Below are positions 1 to 7,632 of a stretch of DNA of 64,000 nt, one piece after another. Origin of the DNA: Paenibacillus_Z sp042653205 (GTDB lineage: Bacteria > Bacillota > Bacilli > Paenibacillales > Paenibacillaceae); assembly GCF_042653205.1 (NCBI RefSeq), contig NZ_JBHSHY010000022.1, forward strand, positions 1 through 64,000. Reading direction: 5' to 3'. The notes under the pieces were generated by a model, which saw nothing but the letters and a program-made list of their open reading frames with translations, ran no database searches and was not told the DNA's origin. Numbering within the stretch: the stretch's first letter is position 1; each line of letters starts with the position of its first letter. A program made the position numbers and the translations under genes.

Positions 1-126
1 TTTGCCGTAAGCTTCCTTCAGATTCCGCCTCGCGGCGGACACCCTTGCTTTTGGCTAACGGTAGGCGTTCGCCAGCCCCCGTTCGGGACTTTCACCCTAG
101 AGATGACGCCCATGCTGGGCGTACAC
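1..126 (-). mobile_element. Group II intron, 5' end (cut by window edge)
   Basis: Read on the minus strand, a group II intron 5' end starts with GTGTACGCCC at 126 and continues with GGGTGAAAGTCCCGAAC and GGCGGAATCTGAAGGAAGC, blocks I recognise from domain I of bacterial group II introns. The rest, including any intron-encoded reverse transcriptase/maturase, lies outside the window. The intron begins three bases after the T-run of the rplT terminator, a placement typical of introns that target terminator stems (class C). The class itself cannot be assigned from 126 bases. Confidence 0.8.
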
Positions 127-129
127 GGC

Positions 130-162
130 AAAAAAAGCGCCCTCCGCTCGGGAGGACGCTTT
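130..162 (-). terminator. Intrinsic terminator of infC-rpmI-rplT
   Basis: On the minus strand AAGCGTCCTCC pairs with GGAGGGCGCTT around a CGAGC loop, with one T/G mismatch, and is followed by a run of seven T. It lies 18 bases past the rplT stop codon. The group II intron begins just beyond it. Confidence 0.93.
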
Positions 163-180
163 GATAGGCGCAAAAGCAAA

Positions 181-540
181 CTAGGCGTTTACTTTTTGTT
201 TGGCGAGATTCGCGAACGCGTTGAACGAGCTGATGTCGTTCACGGCGAGGTCAGCCAGCATTTTGCGGTTGACTTCGACGCCGGCCAGCTTCAGGCCGTA
301 CATGAATTTGCTGTAGGACAGGCCGTTTTGGCGCGCTGCCGCGTTGATCCGGACGATCCACAGTTTGCGAATGTCGCGCTTGTGTTGGCGACGGTCGCGA
401 TATGCGTAAAGCAAGGATTTCATCACTTGCTCTTTTGCCGTTTTAAACAGGCGGTGTTTGGAACCGAAATAGCCTTTTGCCAGCTTCAAAATTCTTTTAC
501 GACGACGTGCGCGGACGAATCCGCCTTTAACTCTTGCCAT
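181..540 (-). CDS. rplT: 50S ribosomal protein L20
   Basis: A 119-residue protein of the usual L20 length. The basic N-terminus MARVKGGFVRARRRKRILK and the motifs GYFGSKHRLF and RDRRQHKRD are diagnostic. L20 binds 23S rRNA early in large-subunit assembly. In Bacillota it also represses its own operon by binding the leader RNA upstream of infC. A GGGAGG ribosome binding site lies 9 bases before the ATG. It is the last gene of infC-rpmI-rplT, 36 bases after rpmI, and is followed by a strong terminator. Identification is secure. Confidence 0.98.
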   Translation of the reverse strand: MARVKGGFVRARRRKRILKLAKGYFGSKHRLFKTAKEQVMKSLLYAYRDRRQHKRDIRKLWIVRINAAARQNGLSYSKFMYGLKLAGVEVNRKMLADLAVNDISSFNAFANLAKQKVNA

Positions 541-576
541 GAGTAGAAACCTCCCGAGTGATTAGTAAAAATGGAA

Positions 577-780
577 TTAACCTTTGATGTTTGCGAGACC
601 TTGAGCCAAACGTTTCGCGTCGCCGGAAGCCATGAGCGGCTGCGTGGCCAAAACGCGTTTTTGGCGGGCGGATTTGCCGGACAGCAGGTGATTTCTGTAC
701 GCTTTGTAGCGTTTCACTTTGCCCGTACCCGTAATTTTGAAGCGGTCTTTCAGACTGCTGTGAGTTTTCATTTTAGGCAT
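577..780 (-). CDS. rpmI: 50S ribosomal protein L35
   Basis: A 67-residue, very basic protein starting MPKMKTHSSLKDRFKITG, the standard L35 N-terminus. The central KRYKAYRNHLLSGKSARQKR block is also conserved. It is a structural component of the large ribosomal subunit. A GGAGG site precedes the ATG by 9 bases. It sits 25 bases after infC and 36 bases before rplT, the normal order in Bacillota, so it is co-transcribed with both and shares L20 feedback control. Confidence 0.98.
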   Translation of the reverse strand: MPKMKTHSSLKDRFKITGTGKVKRYKAYRNHLLSGKSARQKRVLATQPLMASGDAKRLAQGLANIKG

Positions 781-805
781 GTGGTGTTCCTCCTCAAAGA
801 ATGTG

Positions 806-1321
806 TTAGTTAGTCGGTTTCGGCGCCAGAATCATGATCATGCTGCGGCCTTCGAGTTTCGGCACGCGTTCCATGACGCACAGGTCCGCCACCTCGCTTG
901 CGAGCCGGTCCAGAATCTTCTGGCCGACGGAAGCATGCGTGATTTCGCGTCCGCGGAAACGGACGGAGCATTTCACTTTATCGCCTTCGCCCAGAAACTT
1001 CACGACGTTGCGGAACTTGGTCTGGTAGTCGTTCTCGTCGATATTCGCGCGGAACCAAACTTCCTTCGTGTCGACGATTTTCTGGTTTTTGCGGGCTTCC
1101 TTTTCTTTCTTCTGCGTTTCATAACGGAACTTGCCGTAGTCCATGATCCGGCACACCGGCGGCTTCGCTGTCGGCGCAACGTTCACGAGGTCCAAGTTCA
1201 AATCGATCGCCAATTGCAGTGCTTCACGGAACGGCTTGATACCGAGCTGCTCGCCCTCCGCGCCTACGACGCGTACTTCCCTAGCCCGAATCTCATCGTT
1301 GATTTGATGTTCCCTGCTAAT
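806..1321 (-). CDS. infC: Translation initiation factor IF-3, ATT start
   Basis: A 171-residue IF-3 that binds the 30S subunit, prevents premature subunit joining and checks start codons. The family N-terminus ISREHQINDEIRAREVRVVG and the C-terminal HASVGQKILDRLA region are clear. The start is the non-canonical ATT at 1321. GGAGG lies 9 bases upstream (GGAGGTGGCAGGTT then ATT), and family homology begins exactly there. An ATG-initiated extension to 1468 would read through the leader terminator and has no homology. An ATT/ATC/ATA start is the hallmark of infC autoregulation by IF-3 itself. First gene of the operon. Confidence 0.97.
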   Translation of the reverse strand: MSREHQINDEIRAREVRVVGAEGEQLGIKPFREALQLAIDLNLDLVNVAPTAKPPVCRIMDYGKFRYETQKKEKEARKNQKIVDTKEVWFRANIDENDYQTKFRNVVKFLGEGDKVKCSVRFRGREITHASVGQKILDRLASEVADLCVMERVPKLEGRSMIMILAPKPTN

Positions 1322-1607
1322 AACCTGCCACCTCCAAAGTTTATGAATCGAGAAGTCGCCTTCTCTCAAAAAGACCGGACGGGCTTGGCCCGTTCCGGGC
1401 TCTCCAGCAGAAGCAAAAAATGCGGGTCCGCACGGGACCCGCATTCCAATAACCAAGATGGAAGGCATGCTAATCGGCGCAACGCCGTCTGCCTGTTCTT
1501 AATCATCGATCGCAAACCGTTCAGCCGCAGCCGAATAGGTGAGAAGCGGGCGCCTCTGCTTATGCGTTTGAATGAAACATGATCATCTCCAAACATGTTA
1601 CCGAATT
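1322..1607 (-). promoter_or_regulatory. infC leader RNA (L20-leader type)
   Basis: About 280 bases of untranslated leader lie between the sigma-A promoter at 1608-1637 and the ATT start of infC. The leader contains a strong terminator hairpin about 90 bases before infC. In Bacillus the equivalent leader binds L20, which favours early termination. The position and architecture match, but the L20-binding fold was not modelled. The interval also covers most of the gene-free stretch between infC and the upstream glycosyltransferase. Confidence 0.75.
1413..1445 (-). terminator. Attenuator terminator in the infC leader
   Basis: On the minus strand AATGCGGGTCC, a short CGTGC loop and GGACCCGCATT form an almost perfect hairpin followed by TTTTT. 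It lies between promoter and gene, so it can only act as a conditional (attenuation) signal or as a strong pause. Confidence 0.85.
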
Positions 1608-1637
1608 AATATAGCACAGCCGGCATTCGCCTGTCAA
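1608..1637 (-). promoter_or_regulatory. Sigma-A promoter of infC operon
   Basis: On the minus strand TTGACA (1637-1632), an 18-base spacer and TATATT (1613-1608). This is close to consensus and correctly placed ahead of the attenuated leader. It lies only 30 bases past the stop of the upstream glycosyltransferase, with no terminator between them. Confidence 0.88.
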
Positions 1638-1666
1638 CGGTTATCCGGATGTTCCGGACGAAGCCG

Positions 1667-2905
1667 TTACACCTGCTTGCTCTGCACTTCCTCGAGGCGA
1701 AGCACGCGCGTATGCTGCGTATGGCTCCACTGTTTATTGTTCTGCGTGAAGAACGCGTAAAACGTGATCGGCAGCCAGGACAGCTGGAAAATCACCATCG
1801 AGAACAGGTACGCGTACATTTTACCCGACTTGATGCCTTCGAGCATCATGACGAGCGGGAACATGACGACCGTCGCCGTGATCGCGACGATCGCGACCCA
1901 GTTCGGGAGGTAGTAGTAAATGGACGCGAACGCGTTGTCCGCCGGAATCAAATTATCGATGTACAGCAGCGCCGTGACGATGAAGCCGACGAACGTGTTG
2001 TACACGGAAATCGAGTACAGCGCGGCGTCGAACTTCACGAAGCTGCGCTCCTTGATGCTCTGCCACAGCAGCGGGAAGAAATAGCTGCGCGCGACGGTGA
2101 AGTGGCCCTGCATCCAGCGAAGGCGCTGGCGGGCGGAAGCCTTGAACGAGAGCGGCTTCTCGTCGTACACTTTCGCGTCGTAGTTCAGCACCGGATGAAT
2201 GCCGCGCTTCACGCAGCGCATCGAGAACTCCAGGTCCTCGACGAGGCTCGTGGCGCCCCAGCCCATCTCCTTCATGAGGCCGGCGTCGAAGCACATGCCC
2301 GTGCCGCCCAGGTAGTTGGCCATGTTGAGGTTGCGGCGCGACAGCTGCCACAGCCGGTTGCAGTACCAGTACGTGATCGCGTAGGACGCGGTGACCCAAG
2401 AGTCCGTCGGGTTCTTCGTGTCCAGGTAGCCTTGGATGACTTTGTGCCCTTCGCACAGGTCGTTGTTCATGTGCAGCAGGAAGTCGTTGCCGACGAGATT
2501 GTCGGCGTCGAACATGACGATCGCGTCGTATTGTCGCGGCATCGCCCACAATTCCTTCAGCATCCATTCGATGGCGTGGCCTTTGCCGCGCAGATGCGGG
2601 TTTTTGCGCTCGCACGCTTGAGCCCCGAGGCTGCGGACGATCTCGGCCGTATTGTCCGTGCAGTTATCGCAAATGACGAAAATATCGTAAAGTTCTTTCG
2701 GGTAATCCAGGTTCTTCAGGTTCTCCACGAGCGCCCCGACGACCTGCGCTTCGTTGTGAGCGGCGACCAGGACGGCAAACGACTTCTGCGGCTTATGCTG
2801 CGAGGCTCTGCGCTTTTTGACGATCCCGAACAGGGAAATGCCGAATTGATACACGCCGACGAACGCCAAAAAAATTTGAAACAAAATAATGATGGTGTTA
2901 ATCAT
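1667..2905 (-). CDS. Membrane glycosyltransferase, family GT2
   Basis: A 412-residue membrane-anchored family 2 glycosyltransferase. It has an N-terminal membrane helix (about 1-27), a GT-A domain with VAAHNEA, the metal-binding DAD at 133-135, the acceptor-side VEDLE at 222-226 and the QRLRW signature at 260-264, then two to four C-terminal membrane helices (about 295-390). The ED plus QxxRW pattern is that of processive synthases of the BcsA/NodC/IcaA kind, which polymerise sugar at the membrane and export the chain. The sugar substrate cannot be read from sequence. An AAGGGGGT site lies before the ATG. It faces the same way as the GT4 transferase upstream, suggesting shared envelope function. 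Confidence 0.9.
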   Translation of the reverse strand: MINTIIILFQIFLAFVGVYQFGISLFGIVKKRRASQHKPQKSFAVLVAAHNEAQVVGALVENLKNLDYPKELYDIFVICDNCTDNTAEIVRSLGAQACERKNPHLRGKGHAIEWMLKELWAMPRQYDAIVMFDADNLVGNDFLLHMNNDLCEGHKVIQGYLDTKNPTDSWVTASYAITYWYCNRLWQLSRRNLNMANYLGGTGMCFDAGLMKEMGWGATSLVEDLEFSMRCVKRGIHPVLNYDAKVYDEKPLSFKASARQRLRWMQGHFTVARSYFFPLLWQSIKERSFVKFDAALYSISVYNTFVGFIVTALLYIDNLIPADNAFASIYYYLPNWVAIVAITATVVMFPLVMMLEGIKSGKMYAYLFSMVIFQLSWLPITFYAFFTQNNKQWSHTQHTRVLRLEEVQSKQV

Positions 2906-3224
2906 TACTTTTTACTACCCCCTTGAGACCCCTTTTTGATATCTTCTCTCTAGTTTCGTTCTGTCTTTCGCGCGTAAGGCTGTAAGCGGTATGTATAGTT
3001 TTTGTAAACCGCAGCCCTACTGATTTTCCATGCTCAGCATGCATTTGTCAAAGATGGCAATGCCCGCTCAACCGCCGAGAACCCGCAGAAAAACGCTTGC
3101 ATCGGAGATGCTCGCTGCGGAAAGCCTGTTTTCTTCCGTATCGCCCTTATTTTCGACCAATTGCGGGTAAAACATGTTTCAATCTCAAATAACGTTCGGG
3201 CGGGCTGGAAAGTTTCGGAGCCGG
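2906..3224. other. Gene-free stretch between two glycosyltransferase genes
   Basis: 319 bases between the GT4 and GT2 genes. I see no hairpin with a T-run after the GT4 stop. The ribosome binding site of the GT2 gene lies at its left end. The part near 2930-3010 is AT-richer and probably holds the GT2 promoter, but no convincing -35/-10 pair was found. The reading frames here are short and lack ribosome binding sites. Confidence 0.5.
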
Positions 3225-4403
3225 TCATCCGCGAATGTGACGAATTTGTGAACGCTCCTCCGCGAACGACGCTTCCGCGACGCGGGCAAGCAGCTCGTCG
3301 AAGATCGCGTCCCACGATTGCCGCATGCTGTGCGCAAGCCCGCGCGCGCTCATCCGGCTGCGCAGGCTTTCGTCGCGGTACAGCCGCTCCAGCGCCGAGG
3401 CGAATGCATCGACGTTGCCCGGCTCGCAGCGAAGCCCGTTCCACTCGTGCCGGACGGTGTCCGTGACGCCGCCGGTATCAGCGCAGACGACGGGCGTGCC
3501 GCAGGCCATCGCCTCCAGCACGACGTTGCCGAACGTCTCCGTCGGCGACGGAAACAGGAACACATCCGCCGCCGCGTACCATCGCTGAAGCTCCGGCATG
3601 GCGCTGAAGCCCAGGAAACGCGCGTCCACGCCTTCCTCAAGCGCTTGCTGCTTGAGCTGTTCGAACGACGGTCCGTCGCCCGCGATGACGAGCACGGCGT
3701 CCTTGCATACGTCCCGCGTGAATTTCGCGAATGCCGAAATCGCGACGTCCGCGTTTTTCTCCGGGGCCAGCCTGCCCGCGTAAAACACGATATAGGAGCT
3801 GTTCTTCAGCCCGTGCGAAGCCAATAATTGCGGTTTGTCCACGTTCGGATGGTAGCTCTTCGTATCGACGCCCCGCGTCCAAACGGCCAATCGGTTCTCA
3901 TCCCACCCCCGTTCCTTCAGATCTTGAAGGGTCGATTTGGAGGGTACGAAAATATACCGGCAATCCTGATGGAACCAGTAGATATACCTCCATAACATCT
4001 TAACCATCCATTGGATGTTATAAAACGCCAAATAGCGATCAAAATGCGTATGATAGGACGCGACAAGCGGAATGCGGTGCTTTTTGGCATAATGAATGCC
4101 GAAGAGCCCCATATTGAACGGGGTCGCGACGTGAATCACGGTCGGCCGGAACGCGTCGAGCGCCCGCCGCACGTGGATGGGGTTGGGCAGCGCCAGCCGG
4201 CACTCCGGATAGAGAAAGAACGGCATGCTCGCGAAGCGCTCCACGAACGGCGACGCCTCGGGAGACGCGGAGGAAGCCGGATCCGGAGCGAACACGAGAC
4301 AAGGAATGTCCCGCGCCTGCAAATAATTCGTCCATCGTTCGAGCGTCCGGGCAACCCCGTTGATCTCCGGCGCAAACGTATCCGTAAACAAAGCAAGCCG
4401 CAT
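3225..4403 (-). CDS. Glycosyltransferase, family GT4
   Basis: A 392-residue cytoplasmic GT-B glycosyltransferase. The N-terminal acceptor domain starts MRLALFTDTFAPEINGVART, the pattern of MgtA/PimB-like alpha-mannosyl or glucosyl transferases. The C-terminal nucleotide-sugar domain has FYAGRLAPEKN (208-218) and the E-x7-E motif at E289/E297 followed by EAMACGTPVV. The start at 4403 follows GGAGG by 9 bases; a longer frame to 4481 has no site. It probably transfers a sugar onto a lipid or glycan acceptor at the inner membrane face. Donor and acceptor are unknown. It is divergent from the PAP2 phosphatase gene. Confidence 0.9.
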   Translation of the reverse strand: MRLALFTDTFAPEINGVARTLERWTNYLQARDIPCLVFAPDPASSASPEASPFVERFASMPFFLYPECRLALPNPIHVRRALDAFRPTVIHVATPFNMGLFGIHYAKKHRIPLVASYHTHFDRYLAFYNIQWMVKMLWRYIYWFHQDCRYIFVPSKSTLQDLKERGWDENRLAVWTRGVDTKSYHPNVDKPQLLASHGLKNSSYIVFYAGRLAPEKNADVAISAFAKFTRDVCKDAVLVIAGDGPSFEQLKQQALEEGVDARFLGFSAMPELQRWYAAADVFLFPSPTETFGNVVLEAMACGTPVVCADTGGVTDTVRHEWNGLRCEPGNVDAFASALERLYRDESLRSRMSARGLAHSMRQSWDAIFDELLARVAEASFAEERSQIRHIRG

Positions 4404-4628
4404 TTGAAATCGCCTCCAAATCCGTGCTCGGCACCCGCGATCCAAGCCTTCCGCCTCGGCGAGCCGGTCATTTGGATTCATCGTAAAAGCGTTGTATTAC
4501 CGCCGTATCAAGACTTCATAAAAAGTTGGTGAAGAAATTAATATCGGCTTAGCAGATCGTTGACGCCGCGCAAACAATCGGCGCTTATGCTGGGGGTGAA
4601 GCACATTCGGATATCGGAGGGAATCGCC

Positions 4629-5186
4629 ATGGTCCAAATGGTTTTCTGGGCATTGACGCAGGAGCAGCGACTCTTCTTCTGGGCGAACCGCAGACCGTCT
4701 CACCAAGGCCTCAATCTGTGGCTGAGCCGCTGGCTCGGCACGATCACCCATACCGGAGGCGCGACGTTCACACTCCTGACCGCGCTGATCGGCGCGCTCG
4801 CCGCACCCGGCATGTGGGGCACGGCCGGCTGGAAAGCACTCGCCGCCGTCGCGATCAGCCATATTCCCGTCGCAATCGTCAAACGCAAATTCCGCCGGCT
4901 TCGCCCTTATCAGGCGCTCGCCGCCGTTCATACATGCAAAAAGCCGCTGTGCGACTCGTCGTTTCCTTCGGGTCACACAACGGCTGTGTTCGCCTGGCTC
5001 ATGCCATGGCTGCTTGTCGATTACGCGCTGCTGCCGGTTCTGCTTCCGCTCGCCATGCTGCTCGGCTTATCGGTCGCTTGGTCGCGGATGTATCTCGGAC
5101 TGCACTATCCTTCCGACGTAACGGCCGGCGCGGTGCTCGGCTCGCTCACGTCCGCGCTCGTCTCCGCCGCCTGGTCCTCCCTCTGA
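4629..5186 (+). CDS. PAP2-family membrane phosphatase (probable undecaprenyl-diphosphatase)
   Basis: A 185-residue integral membrane PAP2 protein with all three phosphatase motifs: KxxxxxxRP at 85-93, PSGH at 113-116, and SR-x5-H-x3-D at 152-163. Five to six hydrophobic helices surround them. Short PAP2 proteins of this kind (BcrC-like) dephosphorylate undecaprenyl pyrophosphate on the outer membrane face, recycling the lipid carrier for wall polymers. Phosphatidylglycerophosphatase activity is an alternative. The start at 4629 follows GGAGGG by 7 bases. Its last 82 bases overlap, tail to tail, the 3' end of trmB on the other strand. Confidence 0.88.
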   Translation: MVQMVFWALTQEQRLFFWANRRPSHQGLNLWLSRWLGTITHTGGATFTLLTALIGALAAPGMWGTAGWKALAAVAISHIPVAIVKRKFRRLRPYQALAAVHTCKKPLCDSSFPSGHTTAVFAWLMPWLLVDYALLPVLLPLAMLLGLSVAWSRMYLGLHYPSDVTAGAVLGSLTSALVSAAWSSL

Positions 5187-5890
5187 GCGTCGCGCTTCGC
5201 GGCCCGATGGGCGGCGATCGCCTTCGCGCCGACGACGACTTCCACGCGGTGAATGTTGTTGCCGCGCTCCACGAACTTGGATTCGTATTCCGTCAGCACG
5301 AGGTCGTCGCGCACTTCGTCGCGATGCAGGTTCAGCGAGATATTGCGCATCATCAGTTCCATGTCCGCGAAGCTGTTCAGCGAGAATTCGAACAGCGTCT
5401 GCGAGTCCGTCTTGAAGTGAATCTCGCCGTACTCGTTCAAGATCTCGATGTATTTCGCGACGAACCGCGGGTGGGTCAGCCGGCGGCGCGCATGCTTCGC
5501 CTTCGGCCACGGATCGCTGAAATTCAAGTGGATCCGCTGCACCTCGCCCGGAGCGAACATGTTCTCGATGCCTTCGATGTTCGCGCGCAGCAGCGCGAGG
5601 TTCGCCGGGCGGTCCGTGCCGTGGGCCGCTTCCCAGGCGATCCGGGCCTTCTCGCTCGCGCGGCGGATCAGCTCGTCGTACATGTCCACGCCGATATAAT
5701 TGATATGCGGATTCCGCACGCTCATGTCGCTGATGAATTTGCCCTTGCCCATGCCGAGCTCCACATAGATGGGACGATCGTTGCCGAAAAACTCCCGCCA
5801 GCGTCCCTTAAGCGGCGCCGCGTCCAGGACGACGAGCTCCGGCTGGGCCTCCAGGCTTTCCAATATTCCTTTTCTTCCTCTAAGGCGCAT
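5105..5890 (-). CDS. trmB: tRNA (guanine-N7-)-methyltransferase, extended C-terminus
   Basis: A 261-residue SAM methyltransferase that makes m7G46 in tRNA variable loops. MRLRGRKG opens the protein, the SAM-binding VELGMGKGKF is at 43-52, and the catalytic SDPWPKAKHARRRL at 125-138 is typical of TrmB. The usual family end (ESKFVERGNNIHR) is reached near residue 215. The remaining 46 residues are an Ala/Glu/Ser-rich tail that runs antisense over the end of the PAP2 gene. The start at 5890 was chosen from homology. GGAGG lies 12 bases upstream, a rather long spacing. Confidence 0.95.
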   Translation of the reverse strand: MRLRGRKGILESLEAQPELVVLDAAPLKGRWREFFGNDRPIYVELGMGKGKFISDMSVRNPHINYIGVDMYDELIRRASEKARIAWEAAHGTDRPANLALLRANIEGIENMFAPGEVQRIHLNFSDPWPKAKHARRRLTHPRFVAKYIEILNEYGEIHFKTDSQTLFEFSLNSFADMELMMRNISLNLHRDEVRDDLVLTEYESKFVERGNNIHRVEVVVGAKAIAAHRAAKRDAQREDQAAETSADVSEPSTAPAVTSEG

Positions 5891-6004
5891 AATGCACTCA
5901 TTCCTCCACGTTCGTAAGCTAGTCCTTATTGTGCCCGAATTGCGGGGCCGTTGTAAAGCGCCGAATTCCCGCCTGCCGGGCCTTCGGCGAAGACAGCCGA
6001 GGGC

Positions 6005-6042
6005 AAAATAAAAAGCCGAGGGCGATCGTCGCCGTCGGCCGT
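6005..6042 (-). terminator. Terminator after the 61-residue protein gene
   Basis: On the minus strand GCCGA-C-GGCGA pairs with TCGCC-C-TCGGC around CGA, followed by TTTTTATTTT. It separates the small gene at 6063 from trmB, which therefore has its own promoter. Confidence 0.85.
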
Positions 6043-6062
6043 GCGTTCGGGTGGAACCTTGC

Positions 6063-6248
6063 TTAGTTGAGCAGCTGGCTCGGAGCGCTCTCCTGCGACT
6101 CCAAAATTTCGTGCAGCTTCTTGCGCGCGGACACTTCAATCTTGTGGTTGTCGTGGAACTTGATCCCCGCCAGCGACATCAATTCCTTGCGGGTCAGCTC
6201 GACCGTTACTTTCTCGTCTCCGTGCGGAATTTTCAGTTGCGTATTCAT
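6063..6248 (-). CDS. Small conserved protein of unknown function
   Basis: A 61-residue hydrophilic protein, MNTQLKIPHGDEKVTVEL onward, with no membrane segment or cysteines. It reads as a short beta-strand region (KVTVELTRKELMSLAGI) followed by a helical Lys/Glu-rich part. I do not recognise a family. It is probably real: there is a GAGGTGAT/GAGG site before the ATG, a sigma-A promoter at 6380-6408 and its own terminator at 6005-6042. Confidence 0.7.
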   Translation of the reverse strand: MNTQLKIPHGDEKVTVELTRKELMSLAGIKFHDNHKIEVSARKKLHEILESQESAPSQLLN

Positions 6249-6657
6249 CCCTCATCACCTCACTGTTTTTTTCAAGGCGTCAGCCGTTCTTCTTAAGCGA
6301 ATTTCCAGAAAATCAACTTGCTATGAGAAGAGTGGGAAGATGGAAAAATGAAGTGAATTCGCTGATCTGTCGCCCTTTTAATATAACAGGTCATGTTAGG
6401 TTTAGCAAGCCCTTTTTCTAAATAAATCGCTTTCATTTTCCAGTATTATTCCTGGCTTGTCCGACAATTTCCAGGCCCCGAACCGAACTTCGAACCGGGG
6501 AATCATGGCGTTTTGCGGTGAGATTCGTTATGATTGTAACTAACCGCGCGGCAGGCGGCCGAAGCGGTCCGGCGCACAAAAAGCTTCATGAAGCAAGCGA
6601 AATCGCGAACCTGCCGATCGGGCGGCGAACTATAGAAGCAAGAGGAGTTTAACGCGC
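6249..6657. other. AT-richer intergenic region with divergent signals
   Basis: 409 bases between the 61-residue gene and ytqA. The left part is the roughly 125-base leader of the small gene, driven by the minus-strand promoter at 6380-6408. The segment 6360-6470 is clearly AT-richer than its surroundings. The right part leads into ytqA with an AGGAG site at about 6642-6646. No further gene or hairpin was recognised. Confidence 0.5.
6380..6408 (-). promoter_or_regulatory. Sigma-A promoter of the 61-residue protein gene
   Basis: On the minus strand TTGCTA (6408-6403), a 17-base spacer and TATATT (6385-6380). The resulting leader would be about 125 bases long. Confidence 0.7.
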
Positions 6658-7632
6658 ATGCAAGCAGAACTTAAGCCGGAAGCCGCTTCCCCATCTCCTA
6701 GATTATGGAGCGGCAAAAGGTTTCATACATGGAATCACGAGATGAAGCGGCAATTCGGGGGCAAAGTGTTCAAGGTCATGCTCGACGCGGGGTTCACTTG
6801 CCCCAATCGGGACGGCTCCATCGCGGCTGGCGGCTGCACGTTCTGCAGCGCCCGGGGCTCCGGCGACTTCGCCGGCAGCCGCAGGGACGACCTGGTCACC
6901 CAATTCAACACGATCCGCGACCTGCAGCACCAGAAGTGGCCGGAAGCCGCGTACATCGGGTACTTCCAAGCCTATACGAACACGTACGCGCCGGTCGAGG
7001 AACTGCGCGAGTATTACGAGGCGATCCTCGCCCAGCCGGGGGTCGTCGGCCTGTCGATCGCGACGCGGCCCGACTGCCTGCCGGATGACGTCGTCGACTA
7101 CCTGGCCGAGCTGAACGAGCGCACGTACCTGTGGGTTGAAATGGGCCTGCAGACGATTCACGAATCGACTTCGGCGCTCATTAACCGCGCGCACGATACG
7201 GCATGCTACGAGGATGCCGTCAGGCGGCTGCGCGCGCGGGGCATCCGCGTCTGCGCCCATATCATCTACGGCCTCCCGCAAGAGTCGCACGAGATGATGA
7301 TGGCCACCGGCCGGGCCGTCGCCGCGATGGACGTGCAGGGCATCAAGATCCACCTGCTCCACCTGATGCGCAAGACGCCGATGGTGCGGCAGTACGAGGC
7401 GGGCTTGCTGCGCTTCCTCGATCAGGACGAATACGTCAAGCTGATCGTCGATACGCTGGAGCTGCTGCCGCCGGACATGATCGTGCACCGGCTGACCGGC
7501 GACGCGCCGCGCGACCTGCTGATCGGGCCGATGTGGAGCCTGAAGAAGTGGGAAGTGCTGAACGCGATCGACCGCGAGCTGGCCGATCGGGGCACGTGGC
7601 AGGGCCGGCTGTGGACAGAGGAAGCGCGGTAA
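6658..7632 (+). CDS. ytqA: Radical SAM protein YtqA (MnmL), tRNA wobble-uridine modification
   Basis: A 324-residue radical SAM enzyme of the TIGR01212/YtqA family. Its iron-sulfur ligands follow the family pattern C48-x11-C60-x2-C63 (CPNRDGSIAAGGCTFC). TIM-barrel motifs such as GYFQAYTNTYAP and HIIYGLPQE follow. In Bacillus subtilis, YtqA (also called MnmL) works with YtqB (MnmM) in making the mnm5 side chain of wobble uridine without MnmC. AGGAG precedes the ATG. The stop and the start of ytqB share one base (TAATG), so the two genes are translationally coupled. Confidence 0.93.
   Translation: MQAELKPEAASPSPRLWSGKRFHTWNHEMKRQFGGKVFKVMLDAGFTCPNRDGSIAAGGCTFCSARGSGDFAGSRRDDLVTQFNTIRDLQHQKWPEAAYIGYFQAYTNTYAPVEELREYYEAILAQPGVVGLSIATRPDCLPDDVVDYLAELNERTYLWVEMGLQTIHESTSALINRAHDTACYEDAVRRLRARGIRVCAHIIYGLPQESHEMMMATGRAVAAMDVQGIKIHLLHLMRKTPMVRQYEAGLLRFLDQDEYVKLIVDTLELLPPDMIVHRLTGDAPRDLLIGPMWSLKKWEVLNAIDRELADRGTWQGRLWTEEAR

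Noticed and set aside
1369..1468. Longer infC start at the ATG at 1468
   Set aside because: It would translate through the leader hairpin, and family homology begins at the ATT codon behind GGAGG.
1649..2926. A 425-residue reading frame antisense to the GT2 gene
   Set aside because: It mirrors the GT2 codons, lacks a ribosome binding site and has the Arg/Val/His-rich composition typical of high-GC antisense frames.
6249..6657. Riboswitch in the AT-rich region upstream of the 61-residue gene
   Set aside because: Only a promoter was seen; no riboswitch consensus or terminator/antiterminator pair was recognised.
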